Of a DNA stretch of 64,000 nucleotides, positions 28,975-41,336 are shown in pieces (the stretch's first letter is position 1; every line of letters begins with the position of its first letter). The stretch is taken from positions 24,289,346-24,353,345 of the forward strand of contig CM020618.1 in assembly GCA_009829735.1 (NCBI GenBank), given 5' to 3'. The translations under genes and the position numbers were made by a program. The stretch is from Pyropia yezoensis. Lineage: Eukaryota > Rhodophyta > Bangiophyceae > Bangiales > Bangiaceae. A model generated the notes under the pieces. The model ran no database searches. It saw only the letters and a program-made list of their open reading frames with translations, and had not been told where the DNA came from.

Positions 28975-31900
28975 TCATCGTGGCACCTCCCACGGATAGA
29001 AGGCATTCAAAAAGAATCTCATCGCAAGACGCTGATCTAAAGGATCCAGCTCACCGGCGGGCGCGGCGCCCACCCCTCGTCGCATATCAAGGTCCCGGAA
29101 GTCAGGGACTACGTGGGCAACCCGCCTGAAGTCCTTGACCGGAACCACTCGCAAGGAGCAGTTGACTCCACCGGGGCGTCGCAGCCATTTCAGACGAGTA
29201 CATCCGCGCGCCGCAAGTGGACAGCCAAAAACGGCACTGACGGGCTCCATCTCGCACACGACAGCGATGTCCCCGTGTGGTCTCCGCAGGAGGGCGCGTA
29301 CCTCCCCAACAAAGACGGTCCGCTTGTCCTCGCCCACTGAGTAGATGACAGCGTCCAGCCAGGGTGCCTCCCGGAAGGATCGCGACGCCCGAACGATCTG
29401 GGGCGCTCGCGTACCGCAGTCGAACGTCGCAGGAATCCGTACGAAGCCGAGTACCGGCAGAACGTAGTCGGCTTGAAGACCCAGCAAGCTTGGGAGGTTG
29501 CCAAGGCCCGGTCGCTGCGCAACTTTCGCAACTGTCTCGTGCGCCAGATGGTGGGAGGCTGCCGGCCGCTGAGCGCCGCCCTCGGTAGCTGCAGCATTGC
29601 GCGAAGCTCTACGGGCGACGGCCGCGTCACGCCGCGCACGAAGGGTGGTACTGGCGGCGCGCCCGTGCCGCCCACTAGCTGTAGCACCACCAACTCGCGC
29701 AGCTCCTGGTCCGGCTGATGCAGCAGCCCGCTTAGCGTCTGCATCCTGCTGCTCCAGCGCTTCGAGCATGGCTCGCGACCCTTGCGCCTGGCGCACAAGC
29801 TGGGCTGTGAATGACGCCGGATGCTTCGTCGTCCGCGAGTAGAAAACCTTGTCCTCCTTATGCTGCGACTCATTGGCAGCCGTGTGACCGTTACGCAGGT
29901 TTCCATGCATCTTGATGGCCTGCAGTACATTGCAGAGCAGGCGATGGAACTTGGTGCCGTTGAGCTGGCCGAGGATGGGAGTGACGTAGTCGAGGACGAA
30001 CCGCGTGGCGTGCTCGGAAATGTCCTGGGCGACGTCCAGCGTCAACGGCGGGGGGACAGAAGCACCGACTTGGCCGGCAATTCGCATGTATAGCGTCGCG
30101 TACTCAGCAATCAGAGCGGTCACCGCTTCATGCAGCGGCGTGTCACCAAATGTAGAGCGGTATGCGCCCCAGTCGTAGGTAAAGCCACGCTTGACCTTGT
30201 CAACCTCTTCGTCATCGTCCGCATCGCAGACTTGATCGTCCGCTGCCGGCTCTGGGTCATCGGCCGCGTCGGCACTGTCTTGCGTGCCGCCTACGTTCGC
30301 AGCCGGGTTGCCGCCTTGTCGCCCAAACAAGCCCGCAAAATTGTGTGGCAGGATGCAGACGCCGTCCCGTTGCTGCTTCACGGTAAAGCAAGCCTGCGTC
30401 TCATCGGACCCCACGGCGTATCTGCTCTGGGTGTGAAACATTCACGCAGTACGTCGCGGCGCAGCTCAATCAATGCGAACAAAGCAGAGTGGAAGAGAGT
30501 CAGCAGACTGGTCCCGTGGTCCCGTCGCACATGTCCCCACCCGTACATCACACAAGCGCACGTAACGACGAAGTAATCCCACGTCGGCCAGGACGTCGAC
30601 TTGCCCACTTCGTTCGACGTACCCAGGATCTGCCTTGCATGCGCGGCTGCGACGGCCCAGGTACTTGAGTCGTTCAAATGCCACGCGCTTCGTAGCTTCG
30701 AGACTTCCAGCAAGCGGCTTGTCACCGACGCACATGAATGGGAACAACTTGATAAGCCTGTGGACCAACTGACGAGTGACTCCCAAATCCAGGACCTGCA
30801 ACAGAAGAAACCAACCGATGAGCACGACGCGATCGCCACACTCGCACCGCACGTCAGCTACCTGCGACCGTCCAAGTAACACAAGAAATCCCCCCACCGC
30901 CGTGTACACAAGCAAGAGAACACAACTGACTTACGTGCAAGATATCGAATCCGACCATGCGGAACAGCAAGTGTGGAGCTGTGGATAGCCCAGCCATACA
31001 AGCCAATGCGGGGACGAAGCCATTGGAGCTATCCACAGCCTCCAGAGTGGCGTTCCTTCTTCGTCTCTTGGACGACCGCCGGCTATGCGCCGCTTCGTAC
31101 TGCCGCTCAAGAGTTGCTACAACGTCGCGCTCCTTGGCTGTTAATGCCGCGGACGACCCGGCATCCCCCACCTTGACGTCGCACATGGAGCATGGTCGCG
31201 CACACGAGCCACCCTTGAAGCACAATACTGCGCGCTCCTCAGGCTGGTCGCAGATGTACGCCAGCACGCGAGGATACGCCACCACAGAGCGCCCAGTGCG
31301 AGGGTCCTCGACGGTCACGCCCTCGTTACCAGCGACGATGGTGCTTCTCAGCACCAGGTACAGCACGCGCTGGAAAATTGCGGCGCGGCGTTGCCGAGCC
31401 CGCTCTTTCCCAGCGGGCTCTTTGAGGGTCTTCACGACGGGTACGTAAGCCACGGTGACCCACTTCGCCTCTCTCGTGACGCTATTGATGACCCTGAGTC
31501 TGACTGCGTACAGCTTGTGGGCTGATAACAAACAGGAGGCAGGCAAGTCACCGAGTAGCGATCTCCGACCGGAGCACCCTGGCGTTAGTCCGTGCGTACG
31601 TCGCTGACTGCGCTAATCACCTGGGCATCCCGCGATCGTTTTCCGTCTGAGCTATCACCTGGGCATCCCGCGGTCGTCCTCCCTCTTACCTCACAGACCC
31701 ACCCCAGACTGCGCACCAAGGTGCACCCGCGTCACCTACCTCCCGACCACGAGAGTTGGAAGCAGTCACTGAAGAAGTGAATGCCCAAAACGCAGCTCCC
31801 CGGCCCGTACTCATCCATCACAGCCTTCTCAGACAGGCGGAAGGCGTCACCATCAAGCGGCGTCTCCCGAAGCGCAGATGGTGGCGCCGGTCCCGATGCA

Positions 31901-32961
31901 CCGCTCCACAGGCGGACGTTCTGGTCGCCGCGGACCCAATCAAGAATGACGTGCAGCGCGGGAGTGAAGAACGTCTGGTAGTGCTGTCCACCCTCAGCGA
32001 GGCTGCACTTGCGCCATCCCTTGTGGTGGACAGCGGCGTCAATGTCATCCCTCACGGCAGCCTTAAATGCACCGAAGGTGGAGAACACGTCGCGCAGCTT
32101 CTGATCGTGGCCGACGTCCTTCAGTTGGCTAGGTTGCGTGCCATCCCAAACCGTTAGGAAGTCATACAGCTTCTCCAAGTCTGCCAGCGACATCCCTCCG
32201 CGACCCACGGTCAGTACAAACCGCTGCAGCGCCCGAAGTCTGACGGTATTGAACCTTCCCCCCTTCGCACGCTTTCGCTTAATGGCCAACGGCGCAGACC
32301 GCTTCCAGTCGCCGAGCTCCTCGAACATGGCCCTCAGCTTCGTCTGCAGCGTCAAGTACGCATGCGAAGGACCCTGCGCCTGGGCAGTAGCGGCGCCCGT
32401 CTGCCGGCGCCGCTTGCGAGGCCTTGAGGAAGGGGAAGGGGAAGGGGGGGGAGAAGCTACAGCCACCCGGGCCAGTTCCAACAGGCCGTCAAGCTCCGCT
32501 TGCACAGCTTCTTCAATGGTCGCCGGGTCTGCGTTTCCCGACAGCGGAGCAGCAGGGAGTGCAGCAGCAGCTGCCGGCGCAGAGGCTTCCTCGAAGCCCG
32601 AGTGGCTCCCTGCCATACCTCCATGGACGCCACCCGCATGTGATGGTCCCGGCGGGTGACTTCCTCTGTTGACGAGAGGCGGAGGGGCTGAAGACGTGAC
32701 GGCTGCATCAGCTCCCACGGGTGACCCTGCGCCCCCAGCCAATCCTTCAGCACGCATCACCATGACTCGAGCCAGGCGACGCGTCACAAGCTTGCGTCGC
32801 CGCCGCTCGTGGCCAGATACACTTCCACGCCGGGCATGTCGCCCACAAGGCACGTCCGCATGCACGGAGTCGTAGTGCCATTGTAGCCCTGCGCTGCCTC
32901 GCGCAGAGAATTCGCAGATCAGGCAATCAAGGTCCTTCCTCGTGGGAGGTACGTCGGACAT
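28975..32961 (-). CDS. Plavaka-type (CACTA-superfamily) transposase, C-Y
   Basis: Spliced gene for a DDE-type DNA transposase. Exon 1 is 32961-31740; intron 1 is 31522-31739, donor GGGAG/GTAGGT and acceptor TTATCAG, phase 1; exon 2 is 31521-30935; intron 2 is 30796-30934, CAC/GTAAGT to TTGCAG, phase 0; exon 3 starts at 30795 and runs to about 30623; intron 3 is about 30373-30622, with exact junction unsettled; exon 4 ends at 28975. The N-terminal zinc finger has C13, C16, H29 and H34. After an Ala/Pro linker come HYQTFFTPALHVILDW, FSDCFQLSWSGAHKLYAVRL (formed only by splicing), YPRVLAYICDQPEE, CARPCSMCDV, FDILHVLDLGVTRQL (catalytic-Asp motif, also splice-formed) and KFHRLLCNVLQAIKMHGNLR. These match the block order of Plavaka transposases known mainly from fungi. 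Homologue in this window: 61623-64000. Confidence 0.82.
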
Positions 32962-35399
32962 GGTGGCAACGACACAGGAGGTGGATGAGAAGAGACACAG
33001 TTACGTGAAAAAATGTGATTGGAGGGTTAGCGTCAGATCCCCATTGGAGACCCGGACCCACGTATATAAGCACGAGCGGGCGGGAGACCTCGACCCGAGC
33101 GCACGGTGGCTGCCTCACCCACACCGGCACGAACACTGCGGTCTCCCAACCCACGCTGCACACCACAGGGGGAGAGCCTCAAACGCACCACGAAAACGCG
33201 GAACGGCCACTAGGCCGCGACGATGCGCGCGCGGCGGCATAGTGAGCACTGCCGCACGATGCAAGCGAAAGCATTGCAACGCTCATCCGGTAGCAGGACT
33301 GCAATGGCAACAACACGACAACGCGGGAGACAAGCGGCACGCACGACGAGGGTCCATCCGACGCTAGGGTGACCATAACGGTTAGGACGACAAGAGCGAA
33401 ACAAGTATGAAGCACAGAGGGGCAAAAGTGGAGGACACAGAGGCCAGCGAGTCGCGCGAAATACAAGCGACAAAAACGGAAGGAGCACAAACATACACAG
33501 CGCGAGGAAGCGGCCACAAAGTGCGCGAGAAGGAGCAACAGGCGCAGGGGGGTAGCCTGTGCGTGCGCTCCCGCCGAGGGCTCCCAGCAGGTTGGCGGGA
33601 GCCAACCAAGTGGCGCAGCGTGTGCCGTGGCCCTCCGCGCGACGCTCTGATGGGCACTGTCAATCAACAGCGCGCCTTGCATGCCTCGCGCCACACAAAA
33701 CGTCCAGTGGGGTGGAAGGAGCTGCGCGCGGAGCCCGCGCCTCTCAAAACCGCCAAGAGGGCAACCCCTCCCACCGATGCATCATACCGTGCACTGACTC
33801 GAAGGACCGGCGACGTCCCGCTCCACAGGTCCCAGAAGACGGCGCCACAAGGCTGTCTCCTGTGCGTTGAGGCGCCACAGGCAGCCCCGCATCGTAGAAG
33901 CTTTGCTGGGCCCAATGACGACAAAACTCATCGCGCAAGCCGACACCAGGGGACCCACAGCAAGTGAGCCGGCGCACATCAGCGGACGCCTCAAGCAGGA
34001 GCCCCCCTGCCAGCCAATCGGTGCTCGAAGTCAGGGGTCACAGGGCACCTTGGCTTTGCGGGGTCCATCCTGCGGTCCACGCCGACCAAGGCCATCGGCG
34101 GATTCGGCGTCATTCGGCGAGAGGTGACCACGGGCACGGTTGAGACAGTGCTCGATCTGCGCGCCAAGTGGGGGCCTTGGACGCGCGCCACGCTGTCCCC
34201 GCCTGTGGTGGCCAAGCGCTGGCGTCGATCATGGGAACGTGACGTGGCCGCTCAAGATTTGAACACCAAGGAATGGCTCTGCAAGTGCACAACGTACGAG
34301 TCAAATAAAAAAAGTAGTCGTGGCAAGCCACCTATCAGCCTCGTTTTGCACCTAATCCACCGTTATTACGTGCCCTTTCAGGTGTTAAGGTACCCAGCAG
34401 CCCGCCACGGCGCGGTTAAGCGGCGTTCAGTGCCAAATACGTGGAAGTATTTTTTTTCGGCATGCCAACTTCTGCCCAGCCTCACTCTGCGCGCGCTTTC
34501 CTTTGCCTCGAGATCCATTCTGGAGTGCGCAGTGGGGACCGAGCGCGCCTTTGCCCAGTGCATGTTGAGACGCTGTCGGCCAGTGTTTACGTATCAACGC
34601 GTCGCCGGCCGACCCCCTCACGGTCGCCAAGGAGCATGGATCTCCGCGCCTCCCGCTGTCACGCCCGAGGGTGCCGAAGTGAGACGTGGCTTTCATGGCC
34701 CATCTGAATCCGCGCGGAGACCAAGGCGCGCCGTTGGCGCTCTGTCGGCCGCGTAGAGACGCGTGGCGACTGCTCGGACGCGCGCTTCCGCTTGCTCCCG
34801 ACGATCACGCGGCGCCACCCTAGCACTATCGTACACACCAGGCGGCGCAGACCGGAGCACTCGTCGGGCGGCGTGACTACTGCCCGTGGACCTACCGCCT
34901 GGACGGGGCTCCCAGAGGTGAGCCGAGTGTCTTTGGTGGGCAGGGAGTGCGACTCGACGCAGTGCGTGCTCAGCTCGCTCGTGGTTCTCACGCGTGCAGT
35001 TTGCGTAACGGTGGGGCGTGACTTGGCGCTGGAGTTCGCTGCTAACGCCCTATTCGAACAATGGCTTTCCGCTTGGCACCGCCCGCTGGTGAACCCCCCC
35101 TTTGTCACCGTCGATCGGGGCGACGAGCAGTGTGACAGACGGCCTGCGGGCCTCTGCCGGGACGCCGTTGCACGCGGACTTGCACCTCTTTGGCCCTCCT
35201 CGCTGATCGCCGGGTATAAGAACCCGTGCGGGTGCGCGCCTTGCCGCTGGTCTCCTCGCTCCTCACCCCCCTTTCTTCCATCTATCCTTTCCGCCCTGCC
35301 TTGCTCTCCCCTCTACACTCTTTTCTGCCTGCCCGCTGTCGTCCGTGCACGTGCCGCTGTCTAGCTCTTTCTTTGTGCTACCGATCCAAGGTCGTCTTG
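32962..35399. promoter_or_regulatory. Divergent intergenic region between C-Y and A-Y
   Basis: 2,438 bp separate the two start codons. On the C side, a TATATA core (33063-33068) lies about 100 bp upstream of the transposase ATG. On the A side, GGGTATAAGAAC (TATAAG at 35214-35219) lies about 185 bp before the ATG, followed by a pyrimidine-rich leader. Open frames at 33407-33967 and 34124-34756 have no recognisable motif. The matching region of the second pair is 2,426 bp long, without obvious sequence identity by eye. Confidence 0.6.
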
Positions 35400-36041
35400 A
35401 TGGCTCCGTGCGACCACACCGCCACGCCGATGGCGTTTGACGGGGGCTCTTCGCGCCCGTCTACGCCGATGCCTGTGGGCAACCAGGGGCTGCCGGCAGG
35501 TCCGAGCTGTGGTCAAGGTCGCACGTACATCACACCGCGCCCTCACCTGCTGCCCCAGCTGAACACCATGCCCGACCCGTACGGTGTCCCCCCCCCGCCG
35601 CTCATCATGCCCGGCGTCCCCCCGGCTGCGCCGCAGCTCATGGGATCGCTGCCGTTCTCTGCGCCGGGTTATACGAGCCAGTTTGAGGCACCGTTTGACG
35701 CGGGCCTGCTCAACTCCGACCCGCCGGCGGCTCAACCCTCTGTCGGTCCGCTGGCAGCCGCAGCGGCAGGTGCGCCCGCGAAGCCGACGTACTCTGCTCG
35801 CGTCGTGGCAGCCGTGGACCGCACGCAGCTGGGAGGCCCCAGCACGGCCCTCCTGCCGCCGGCCATTGCCAACGACGGGCCCGACCCTCTTGGTGCTCTT
35901 CTGAACAATCTGCCTGCTCCCAGCGCACCGGCCCCGCCCCTGCCAGCGCCGGAACGTCCCAACACTCGCGCGTTCGTCCGGCCGCCGACGGGGGCTTCGT
36001 CTCGCGGGGCTTCATCGGTTGATGGGGCTCCCTCGATTGGC

Positions 36042-36075
<34 letters not shown>

Positions 36076-37823
36076 TGCCGATCGTCTCTGGGTCTCCGTT
36101 GCCCGGGCGCCCTCGCGTGCGCGCGCCTCGAGGGCTCCCAGCTAGCGCTTCCACTGGGCGAGGTAATTCTCGCGGCTCTGGCACGCCGGGCACGCCGGCT
36201 CGTCACTTGGCCGCCGCTCGTGGGCCCACCACTGACACGCCGATCGCCGGCGGGGCATCCCAGGCTGTGCCGGCCGCATCTATGCCGCGCGTGGCCGCTG
36301 CGAGTGTGTCCCCCAGTGGCCAGCGTGCTCCCGCGGTGGCGTCACGGGCTGTGCCATCTGCGTCTGGAGCGGGAGCAACGGCGTCGCTGTTACGCTTTGC
36401 ACCTGCCGGCTCGTCGGGCGGAGGGGCGTCTCTCTGTGCGACGCCTACCCTACAGCGCGGTGGGGCGTCGGCCAGCGGCCCTTCTACCACTGGGCGCGGG
36501 GGCGCGCACCTGGGCCAAGCCCGTGCGCAGAGCAAGAAGGGCAAGGGACCGAAGAATCCGTCCGCGCAGCCCTCGTCGGCTGCCGCTGCCGTGCCGCGGG
36601 GTATTCCCGCGATGTCGCCCACCCTGAGTGCCAACAAGCTTCATGACGGGACTCCGGTGCTGTCTGAGTCCGGTTATGCCCTGGCGCACGCTGTTTCGGT
36701 GGGACTGAGGCCCATTCGTCTCGACGTGAACGGTACGTCTGCGAGTGTCGAGGAGCTCACCGACACAGTGAACAAGTTTGGCCATCAGCTGCAGTCACAG
36801 GGGAAGGTGCTGGAGCAGGTCGCCAAGGGCATCCACTCATTGAAGGCCGATACCAGCGCTGGCCTCACTGACCTCAAGCAGAAGGTGGGGCTCGACAAAT
36901 GCGACATGGACGCCATTAAGGCGGACCTGGAGACCGCCAAGAAGAACCAGGCTGAGCTTATGCGCATTCGCAACCGCCTGCGCGCCTACTCCAAGGAAGA
37001 GACGGCGACCACCCTCCTGACGCGCCGCGTGTACCTCAACGCCGATCACTACACGGACTTGATGCACATGGCCATCGAGGACGAGCTCGAGATCAACGAA
37101 GAGGATGCGCGCATCTACGCCATGAGCCGGAAGATTTACCCAGCGCGAAGGAGCAAGACAACCTCGATGCGCGTGCGGTCCCTCCTCATGCGCAGCCGCT
37201 CTCATACGGTGCAGGCGTACAAAGAGGTCATCATCCCCGTCTACTTCGAGCACATCGGCGTCTTTACCCCCGCTCCGCGCACCAAGACCGGCAAGCGCAA
37301 GCGGCAGTCGGCTGCTGACCTCCAGGTTGTGGCGGACCTGATGGATAAGGCGACTGCGGAAGGGTGGCTGCACGAAGAGGGCTACATCGAGTCGGACCAG
37401 GGCTACCCGGCGATGGTCGAGACGGTGAAGCAGTTTATGCTGATGCTTGGCGCAGGCAAGCGCGTCGTTGCGTCCAAAACCGTTGGCGGTGGGGAGTACG
37501 TGGACTGTACGGTTGGGCACGTCTCCATCGTGAGCGCTATCGTTCGTGGCGAGCTGGAGAAAGCGGCAGGCATGAAGCCCCAGCGCCGGACCGGCCTGGC
37601 CGGTGGCATTTACACCGAGTTTGCCGCGGAGGTGCCGCGCTTGGACGACCTGTTGCCCATGCATGACCTGCCCGCCCGCGGCCTTCGCCTCGTTGACGGC
37701 GGTGACGATGACCGTGGCAAGCTGGACAAGGACGACCTTGTGGAGTCTGAAGAGCTCCTCGAGGAGGAGGCGCTCGACGTGGCCGCTTTGGAGGCCGGTC
37801 TTGTCGACGCCATGGAGGAGTAA
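35400..37823 (+). CDS. Family-A protein (transposase-associated, unrecognised), A-Y
   Basis: 807 codons from ATG at 35400 (MAPCDHTATPMAFDGG). The frame is open further upstream, but the TATA box at 35214 and the C/T-rich leader favour this start. The N-terminal 400 residues are Pro/Ala/Ser/Gly-rich and include a run of eight prolines. The middle (about 36730-37010) predicts a coiled coil (VEELTDTVNKFGHQLQSQGK, LETAKKNQAEL). The conserved C-terminal domain includes RVYLNADHYTDLMHMAIEDE, EINEEDARIYAM and VGHVSIVSAIVRGELEK, and the end is acidic. The same C-terminal domain occurs in A-X (57374-59196), also divergent from a transposase. No known family is recognised. I infer a DNA- or transposase-binding partner, comparable in role to the second proteins of plant CACTA elements. 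Confidence 0.75.
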
Positions 37824-40800
37824 GACCTCGAAGGGTTGGACGTCTTGCGCTGCTTTGAGGGCATCGGCGTCTTGGTACTCACTGTACAGTGTGCTTTGTC
37901 CTTTAGTGCGCTCGGTCCTCCTCTCCACACGCTTGTTGGGGAGGCACTGTTGTTTGCTCCATCATAGGTCCATGTTGACAACAACTGGGTAGTCTTGCTT
38001 TCATTGTCTCAATAGCAATCCTCATGTGCATTTGCTGTGTCCTGTAGGCGACATGCGACATGTGTGGCTGTGCGGTCGTGCTTTATGCACTACATTAGAT
38101 GGTGGCCGGCCGGAAGTTCGACGACAGGAGCGAAGGCAACAAGAGTGGGGTTCCGCGTAGGGAGCGGCACTGTAGCGTTCCAGTGGGTGTGATACCACGA
38201 CGCATCAGTGCAACGCCTGTGCCTGCTGGGCGTTGTCAGCTACCGTCACGGGCCTGCGCCTGTAGTGATTCCGCATGGGGCATGCTGCTGTTTTTATGAA
38301 CAACAGGCCCACCACGTTCTCCTCCCGCGCCCCTCAACCCAAATGCTGGTCCGTGTGCAGCACAAAAGTGGACATGTCGCGTGGCCTGGGAACAGTCCCC
38401 TCCCCCCGACTGTCCAAAGAAAGCCTCGTCCTATAAAAGGTTAGGCAGCCGGCGTATGCTGGACAAGAAAAGGAGCGGTGGCTGGCCATCCTGCTGGAGC
38501 CTTGCGCCGCCACCACCGCAACGACCCGACGCACCACGGCCCCCTGCCACCGGGAATGATGCACGTGGCGCAGATGTTGGCGGCGACAGCGTCGGCGCCG
38601 GCGGCAGAGCGCACGACTGCTGCGTGCAGTGAGCAGGATCCCGAGGCGCAACAGGCAGCGGCAGCTGCGCTGCGGTAGCTGCAGCCTCCACCCCCCAGGC
38701 GTGCATTGATCGCAGGCAGAACGAGTTACTCACTCAGCATGGGCACCAAACTCCAAGTCCTCACCTTGGACTTGGACAGCTGATCACAGGCCTCTGATTG
38801 GCCCACACGGCTCAGACAGACGACCATTCTTGTCAAGGCAGGGTGGCACGGCGGTGCAGCAGGCCCCAACGCGGGTGCGAAATCGCGGCCCCATCAAGGT
38901 CCATCAAAGCCTGGTGTCGTGCAGCGTTTTTGGTGCATCGCTGGCGTAACAAAACAGGCGTGCGATTTCGGGTTGGGGAGTACGTGACGATGTGGGAAAG
39001 ACACAAGAAGACGGTTGACAGCCAATGGAGAATCTCTGGGCGTCGACGGAGGGGAGTGCCACGTGGATGAAGGCTGTCGTGCAGGAAGAGCATGAGCCGT
39101 TTGCGTCAAAACTCGCCAAACGCAAGCCTGGGTCAACGTTGTTCGGCGATGACACTCGTGCAAACGGGGGACCTCCCTCTCTTCAGGAGGGGGGGGCGGG
39201 GGAGCCGGGTGCCTCGTAACGCGCCGAGGCGTCAATAGAGATCGCCCCATATCGGGGTGGCTGCTGGGAGGAGTGGGGTACAAACAGAGCATGCCTCTAC
39301 AGGAGTGGCTGCTGGGAGACGAGTGGGGCAGGGGGGGGGAAAGACGCTGAAGCGGCACGTGCTTGACGCGGCGCGGTGCGCGGTGGCATGGGCTCTAGGA
39401 CTCCACACGTGTTCCAGCCATGCTGGATCGTAGTGCGTCCGGGGTCCAATGAGCATGGGGGCACAGAAAGAGGTGCAAACAAGAGGGCAACGTGCTCGTT
39501 CTCTCCGCCACACGTCTGGTGCACGCACAGCAAAAGCAGGGTGCCGACATGGCCTGCGAAAAGGATGTATTTGACAGGATTTTTTGCGAAGGATAAGTCC
39601 AATCTGGAGCAGCAGAGACGCCCTCTAGCACGTCGTGCGGCGCCCTCTTGTCAAAAGCGGAGTGAACTGGCAACTCTCAAAGCGGCACGACCACGGTTGA
39701 ATTGAACACTGCGAGAGCGCCGGACGCAGAACTAAGCCAGGACGAGCACTCCACGACTTGGGTACCGTGCGGGGGTGTCCACAAGCGGCCCTCCAGCGCC
39801 TGTGTGGGCTGCTTCAACAAGCTGTACTGAGGTTGTGACAGCGTGTCCCCGTTCGCGACTCTCGAGAGCGGACCACGTCACTTCAATCTTTGCACGATGT
39901 GGGCCTATGTGGCCAATATTTTTGCTATGATCGAACGCGAACGTCACATTACTGTGCTCGAATGGTCCGGAGCCACGTATGAACGACAAAATGCTCGGAT
40001 GCGGTCGTGATGTCGCCACTTGTGCTAGCGAAGTGGGGTCGTTCTTCTCGACATTGGTGTTTGACCGCTTGACCAACCGTCTGAAACGCGTTCACACGAA
40101 ACGCTGAAACCGAGATGCGCCGGGACAGGTGGCCTGCTTGTAGCCCCCGTCACGGCCTCAAGTCCTTCGCTCGGGGTGACCCGATAGTCCGACGGTAGTC
40201 CACGATAGTCCAACCACTCAGGGGCGTACACGTAAGCACACGTGGCGTTCAAAAATGAACCGTTTAAGAGCGATAGTAGACGTTGGTGGCTGTGCCCTGA
40301 GTGTGCGACGAGGACCAAGGGACAGCTTCTTTATTTTTTGTCTTTTCTGTCAACACTTTTCGTTGGCTTGGACCCTCCGCTGTTGGCCGCCCATTCTTGG
40401 CAAGCACGCCCGCACGCGCCTGCACAGTGGGCGGAGCGGGGAGAGGGGGGGCGGACCGCGCGGCCGCCCCACGGCGGCTGACGCGTCATTGCCCCCAGGT
40501 CGAGGCCGGCGTCGACCGTCGTCGTCGCGCCCCTCACCGCCGCTGCCACGATGCGGCGACGCTGGAAGCCAGCGGGCCTCCATGAGCGCGACGACTGCGC
40601 TGGAGTTTGGGGGGAGCGAGCGCCGTCAGCCAGATGGCGGGCAGGGCGGTCGGGGGGGGCGGGGGGGTGAGGGCTGAAAGAATGCAAGTCGTTCTCTTGT
40701 TGCCTGGCACAGGCGTCTACTCTCCCTCAGCGCCCCAGGCGCTGCTGATATACGAGGCATATCTCCACAGACGGTGGGCTAGTCTCTGCCCGTCCTCAAC

Positions 40801-41336
40801 GGGCCATCGCCAGGCTGTCCCTGATGAAGGGGCACGCCCGGCCAGGCTGCCCCAACCAAGAGGCACTCCCCATGAAGCGTCATGCCCGTCGTCCCGCGTG
40901 CGCCCGCGTCTCACGCGGTACACGTAACTCACGCACATCGACTATTTACATATGTACTGTGCGCGTAGAGAGAACTGCACACACCGCGCGGCAAGACCCA
41001 CCCACCAAACGTTGCACCGCCGTCGTCGCGTCATCGCGGCGGCGAGCAGTGGTCGCCAGCCAGCGCCCTCCTTTGCTTCACAATTCTTCCCCCCCTTCCC
41101 TCTCATCAATCAGGCAGCCGATCCTTCTTTTGGCGCAACCACCCCCACACGTACCATTGTCCGCCTGGGTGGCGCTTCGCCCCAGCCGCTGCCGCCCGCG
41201 AAGAAGGGCATCCTCCGGTGGCCCCTTCAGACCACGGTGGATCCCGGCACGCTCCCGCTCGTCTGCGTCGGAGGTCTTCTGCTCATTCGTGCACCCACAG
41301 GTATGGGCAGGCACAAGCTCTCTTTAATCAACAATT
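37824..41336. other. No gene recognised
   Basis: Many short overlapping frames on both strands, none with a motif or ATG context I trust. It holds a short duplicated GTGGCTGCTGGGAG unit (39258-39330), a TATAAAAGG near 38430 and the TGACGCGTCA palindrome at 40479. The right end of the A/C element should lie near the start of this stretch. Confidence 0.4.

Noticed and set aside
28975..28990. Clear terminal inverted repeats of the A/C element
   Set aside because: I compared sequence left of 28975 with sequence right of 37823 by eye and found no convincing inverted match. The ends remain undefined.
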